The position numbers and the translations under genes are program-made. The notes below the pieces were generated by a model. That model did not search any database. It was not told the origin of the DNA and was given only the letters and a program-made list of their open reading frames with translations. 64,000 nucleotides of DNA from assembly GCA_046541195.1 (NCBI GenBank), contig JBKHDT010000002.1, forward strand, positions 16,186 through 80,185. Direction: 5' to 3'. Below are positions 61,137 through 64,000 of this stretch, in pieces (position 1 is the first letter of the stretch; each line of letters begins with the position of its first letter). Source of the DNA: JBKHDT01 sp046541195 (GTDB taxonomy: Bacteria; Pseudomonadota; Gammaproteobacteria; Halothiobacillales; Halothiobacillaceae).

Positions 61137-61236
61137 CTGGCATGTCCTGTCAGGTCGGGGCCGGGCACCGTACCAGGGGAGGCTCTGCATTCGCGCTACA
61201 GATTCCCGGGCCACTGGCCCGGGCACTCCCCGGCGC

Positions 61237-61680
61237 TTACCAGGACTTGTAGGGCAGGAACTTGCCGTTCATGGTGATCACCACGCGATCGCCCGCCGGA
61301 TTCTCATCCCGGCGGATATCCATGGAGAAATCGATGGCGCTCATGATCCCATCTCCGAATTCCTCATGAATGACCTCCTTGATGGTGGGCCCGTAGACGC
61401 CAACGATCTCGTAAAGCCGGTAGATCAGGGGATCGGTCGGAACCACCTGGTCCCAGGTCTTGGACGGACAGGCCATCAGCGCGGCGACAGCCTCGTCGGG
61501 CAAGCCGAGCTTCTCGACCAGGGCCTTTGCCGGCTCCTCCTTCAGCGAGTTCATGCCGAGGCAGGCCGACGTCACGAACACCGCAGAGAGCCCGACGGCC
61601 TCCGCGATCTCGGCCCACCCGAGGGCCAGCTCTTCCTTCTTCTCCAGAATCATCCGGGTGAGTGTTTCCTTGGTCATCAT
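61237..61680 (-). CDS. cynS: Cyanate hydratase (cyanase)
   Basis: Converts cyanate and bicarbonate to CO2 and carbamate (then NH3 and CO2). Seen: 147 aa; helical N-terminal domain (ILEKKEELALGWAEIAEAVGLS, VFVTSACLGMNSLKEEPA) and C-terminal catalytic domain TDPLIYRLYEIVGVYGPTIKEVIHEEFGDGIMSAIDFSMDI with the catalytic Arg, Glu and Ser positions (YRLYEI, KEVIHEEFGDGIMSAI), ending GKFLPYKSW. Start at MMTKETL; a much longer open frame is spurious. Divergent from osmC across about 600 nt. Supplies ammonium and CO2 from imported cyanate. Confidence 0.97.
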   Translation of the reverse strand: MMTKETLTRMILEKKEELALGWAEIAEAVGLSAVFVTSACLGMNSLKEEPAKALVEKLGLPDEAVAALMACPSKTWDQVVPTDPLIYRLYEIVGVYGPTIKEVIHEEFGDGIMSAIDFSMDIRRDENPAGDRVVITMNGKFLPYKSW

Positions 61681-61743
61681 GGCGTAATCCTCGTGTTTGG
61701 ATCGGTTTTGGGAAAAGGCGACACACGCCTTCCCCTTTCCGGT

Positions 61744-61759
61744 TACAAGAAGCCTGCCA
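61744..61759 (-). promoter_or_regulatory. Weak candidate sigma-54 promoter of cynS
   Basis: Minus strand TGGCAGGCTTCTTGTA: good -24 half and TTG of the -12 half with correct spacing, but GT in place of the key GC. 64 nt before the cynS start. The CATTGCGCAAGCC word lies about 110 bp upstream. Confidence 0.35.
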
Positions 61760-62113
61760 ACCCGCGCGCGACCGTTCGCCCGGCCAGTGCGCAAGACATC
61801 AACCCGGTACCGGTCCCGTCCGACTGACCACGACTGCCCGGAACAGCCTGCAGCGACGCCCCGATGCGCCATTGCGCAAGCCGGCCAATCTCGGGAGGCG
61901 CCCGGGCGCGAACGTGCGGCAACCGAAACCCGCCGGCCCGGGCATTGCGACGCGAGCCCACAAACGGCTTCGTACCGCGTCCTCCGAAAGTGTGTCGGGA
62001 TGCGCTTTCTCACCGCCATCCGGCACACCCTCCCCGGCCTCGCTTCAGCGCCCATCCAGGCCGGACCAAGGCCGGGGTACCTGGCAGCCGAAACCGCAGC
62101 AAGACAGGAAAAA

Positions 62114-62146
62114 CCGACAATGTCGGCCATTCGCGGACAATGTCGA
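62114..62146. promoter_or_regulatory. Paired candidate activator-binding sites
   Basis: Site 1 CCGACA-A-TGTCGG (62114-62126) is a perfect palindrome around A62120. Site 2 GACA-A-TGTC (62136-62144) is centred on A62140. Centres are exactly 20 bp (two helical turns) apart and 94 and 74 bp upstream of the -24 GG at 62214. Shared ACAATGTCG with 57351-57359. Confidence 0.7.
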
Positions 62147-62212
62147 CCCGCCGGCGCACCAGCTTGGCACACGAGAACCCTGGAATGGCGCCAGCGTTGC
62201 GTTTTCTGCATT

Positions 62213-62228
62213 TGGCACGTCCCCTGCA
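62213..62228 (+). promoter_or_regulatory. Sigma-54 (-24/-12) promoter of the osmC operon
   Basis: TGGCACGTCCCCTGCA: TGGCACG perfect, TGCA at -12, exact spacing; one mismatch (first T of TTGC). Start site expected about 62239, some 40 nt before the osmC start. Confidence 0.85.
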
Positions 62229-62278
62229 AATGTCCTGGTGGTCGACAAGCGACCCCATCACTCAACCGGAGACGAACC

Positions 62279-62833
62279 ATGACTACCGAAGCACCTCTTG
62301 CTCCTTCCTGTGTACGCCAGGCCCTTCGCGCCATCGACAAGGATGGTCTTGCGGCCCTTTCCGAAAAAGGCAAGGCCAACCCGACTGCGGTGGTGACCCT
62401 CAAGGCCAAAACCGTCTGCGAGGGACAGTTTCGCAACCTGACCTACATCCGCAGTCTGGACCCGGTCATCGTGGACGAGCCGCCGCACCTGCTCGGCGAG
62501 GACACCGCACCGAACCCCTCCGAGGCGCTCATGGCTGCGCTCGGCGCCTGCCTGTCGGTCGGTGTGCACGCCAATGCCACGGCCCGGGGCGTGACCCTGA
62601 GCAAGCTGGAGATTCACATCGAGGGGGACATCAACGTCACGGCGGTCTGGGGGACCGGAGATCTGGACGAGTCCAAGCCGCTCGGCTTTTCCGCCATCCG
62701 CTGCCACTTCGACGTGGAAAGCCCCGACCTCGATCGCGACCAGCTGGATGAGCTCATCCAGCATGCCAAGAAGTGGTCGCCCGTGGCGAATACGCTGATG
62801 CGGCCGGTTTCTCTCGACTGCATGCTGACCTGA
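62279..62833 (+). CDS. OsmC-family protein
   Basis: 184 aa of the OsmC/Ohr superfamily, usually thiol peroxidases for organic hydroperoxides, but this subgroup is uncharacterised. Seen: NPTAVVTLKAKTVCEGQFRNLTY, LLGEDTAPNPSEALMAALGACLSVGVHANATARG with the second conserved Cys (in GACLS) and VCEG as the candidate first Cys; FDVESPDLDRDQLDELIQHAKKWSPV near the end. Start MTTEAPL lies 40 nt after the expected sigma-54 start site. The first Cys is far N-terminal compared with classic OsmC, so peroxidase chemistry is uncertain. Followed by the flavoprotein gene. Confidence 0.88.
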   Translation: MTTEAPLAPSCVRQALRAIDKDGLAALSEKGKANPTAVVTLKAKTVCEGQFRNLTYIRSLDPVIVDEPPHLLGEDTAPNPSEALMAALGACLSVGVHANATARGVTLSKLEIHIEGDINVTAVWGTGDLDESKPLGFSAIRCHFDVESPDLDRDQLDELIQHAKKWSPVANTLMRPVSLDCMLT

Positions 62834-62972
62834 AACGGACCGAAAAGGACTGCGAATGCGCGCCGGAGAACAGTCCAGCCAAAAGGGACCTCCGGCGGTA
62901 GTCGCAATCCACCCGGCTTAGCCACTGCCCCACCAGACCACGGGGCAGCCCCTTGAACATGGGAGAAACGCC

Positions 62973-64000
62973 ATGCTGATCGAACAGAAAGAAACCATCG
63001 CCGCGCAGGCACCGCCGGTGACCCAGGAGCCGGACCTGGCCAATGCCGTCCAGGATGTCATCCGCGACGTGCTCAAGCCGGTCACCAAGAAAATCGACCT
63101 CGAGGGCTACTACCCGGTCGAGGTTTTGCGCGCCCTCGGCGAAGCGGGCGCCTTCCGCCAGCACCTGGGCTCGCAGAACGGCAAGGGTGAACCGGACATC
63201 AACGCCGCCTTGCTGGCCATGGACCTGGTCTCGCGCGAGTGCATGTCCACCGGCTTCATGGTCTGGGCCCAGGACGTGCTGGGCTGGTACATCGAGCTCT
63301 CGGAAAACGACTATCTCAAGCAGGAAATCCTGCCCCGGGTCGCCAGTGGCGAGATTCTCGGCGGCACGGCGCTCTCCAACCCCATGAAGTACTTTTCGGG
63401 CATCGAGCCGCTGCACTTGTCCGCGACCGAGGACGAGGAGGGCTTTCTGGTCAGCGGCACGCTGCCGTGGGTCTCGAACCTCGGGCCCGACCACTGGTTC
63501 GGGGCGATCTTCCACGTCGAGGGTGAAAACCCCCGCGACGTCATGGCGCTGGTGCCCTGCGACTCCGAGCACCTCGAACTCAAGCAACTGGCCAAGTTCA
63601 CCGGCATGGAAGGCACCGGCACCTACGCCTTGCACTTTGACCAGGTGCGCGTGCCACGCCGACATGTCGTGGGCGATCCGATCAAGCCCTACCTGCATCG
63701 CATGAAAGCGGGCTTCATCCTCATGCAGACCGGCATGGCGACCGGCGTGATCGACAGCTGCATCACGCTGTGCGAGCAGGCGGCCCTCCGACTCGACCAT
63801 GTCAACTGCTATCTCGACGACCAGCCCGACGAGATGCGCGAGGAACTCGGGGATGTCCGCGAAACCATCGAAATGCTCGCGCAGACCCCCTTCGAATCCG
63901 ACCCGGGCTATTTGCGCGCCGTACTGGAAGCGCGCCTGCTCGGCTCCGAAAGCGTCCTGAAAGCCGCCAACGCTGCAATGCTCCACACGGGCGCGGCCGG
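62973..64000 (+). CDS. Acyl-CoA-dehydrogenase-family flavoprotein (partial, cut by window end)
   Basis: 342 codons are visible. Seen: N-terminal helical domain (ALGEAGAFRQHLGSQNGKGE, ALLAMDLVSRECMSTGFMVW), beta domain with GEILGGTALSNPMKYFSGI and GFLVSGTLPWVSNLGPDHWF (position of the FAD/substrate loop), FDQVRVPRRHVVGDP, then the C-terminal helical bundle cut at residue 342. Catalytic Glu region is not in view. GGAGAAACGCC precedes the ATG. 139 nt after osmC, same strand, likely co-transcribed. Not a fatty-acid oxidation context, so related to DszC/SfnB-like flavin monooxygenases or a new activity (inference). Confidence 0.85.
   Translation, partial: MLIEQKETIAAQAPPVTQEPDLANAVQDVIRDVLKPVTKKIDLEGYYPVEVLRALGEAGAFRQHLGSQNGKGEPDINAALLAMDLVSRECMSTGFMVWAQDVLGWYIELSENDYLKQEILPRVASGEILGGTALSNPMKYFSGIEPLHLSATEDEEGFLVSGTLPWVSNLGPDHWFGAIFHVEGENPRDVMALVPCDSEHLELKQLAKFTGMEGTGTYALHFDQVRVPRRHVVGDPIKPYLHRMKAGFILMQTGMATGVIDSCITLCEQAALRLDHVNCYLDDQPDEMREELGDVRETIEMLAQTPFESDPGYLRAVLEARLLGSESVLKAANAAMLHTGAA

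Larger units (their letters stand above)
60763..61236. other. 474-nt intergenic region holding two terminators
   Basis: Between convergent cynD-type ATPase (+) and cynS (-). Contains one intrinsic terminator for each strand and no gene. Confidence 0.8.
61681..62278. other. 598-nt divergent control region (cynS / osmC)
   Basis: No gene. Contains, left to right, a weak -24/-12-like site for cynS (61744-61759, minus), CATTGCGCAAGCC (61870-61882), two ACAATGTCG elements (62117-62125 and 62137-62145) and a strong -24/-12 promoter for osmC (62213-62228). Confidence 0.7.

Overview
The window is a GC-rich chromosomal segment (a few AT-rich spots) from a gammaproteobacterium. Gene order and families (yibN-trxC-secB-gpsA, envC-ctpA, pilSR, mutY-yggX, YcgL) are typical of that class. 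A flavocytochrome c sulfide dehydrogenase pair (fccAB), phosphoribulokinase and a class I fructose-bisphosphatase point to a sulfur-oxidising chemolithoautotroph using the Calvin cycle (inference). No prophage, transposase, integrase or CRISPR array was seen.

Layout. 1-2.7 kb: pseudopilins GspI (cut by the window edge), GspH, GspG and the platform protein GspF, on the minus strand. 2.7-5.7 kb: polyphosphate kinase, divergent from PhoU. 5.9-7.7 kb: fccB/fccA. 7.7-8.7 kb: a repeat-rich intergenic stretch and a tRNA-Gly/Val/Asp operon with promoter and terminator. 8.9-18.9 kb: peroxiredoxin, a spermidine-synthase-like protein, an unknown secreted protein, phosphoribulokinase, PilR/PilS, YkgJ-like protein, RecQ, DJ-1 protein. 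19-25.4 kb: CtpA, EnvC, an ArsR-type regulator with a SqrR/BigR-like cysteine pair, a small membrane protein, rhodanese, TrxC, SecB, GpsA. 25.4-34.6 kb: YcgL, Fbp, PilZ protein, mutarotase, CBM48 protein, MoaD, AsmA, MutY, YggX. 34.9-42.3 kb: a signalling island with a diguanylate cyclase, an RsbT/RsbX-type fusion and two STAS proteins, facing an EAL response regulator and a hybrid histidine kinase. 42.4-46.9 kb: OmpA-like lipoprotein, photolyase, esterase, lipoprotein, MarC.

Nitrogen island, 47.3-64 kb. A guanidine-I riboswitch precedes an ABC transporter, the two subunits annotated elsewhere as urea-amidolyase-associated proteins (carboxyguanidine deiminase CgdA/CgdB) and a 1200-residue urea/guanidine carboxylase. 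Together they should import guanidine, carboxylate it and deiminate carboxyguanidine to allophanate; no allophanate hydrolase is visible here. Next comes a GAF-AAA-Fis sigma-54 activator, divergent from a second CmpA/NrtA-type ABC transporter that I assign to cyanate because cyanase (cynS) lies just beyond it. An OsmC-family protein and an acyl-CoA-dehydrogenase-like flavoprotein (cut by the right edge) follow.

The most striking regulatory signal is a pair of near-consensus -24/-12 (sigma-54) promoters, one before the second ABC operon and one before osmC. Each has upstream copies of the same ACAATGTCG element, and the two copies before osmC are exactly 20 bp apart. This suggests that one local activator drives a small cyanate-linked regulon that includes the uncharacterised OsmC/flavoprotein pair.
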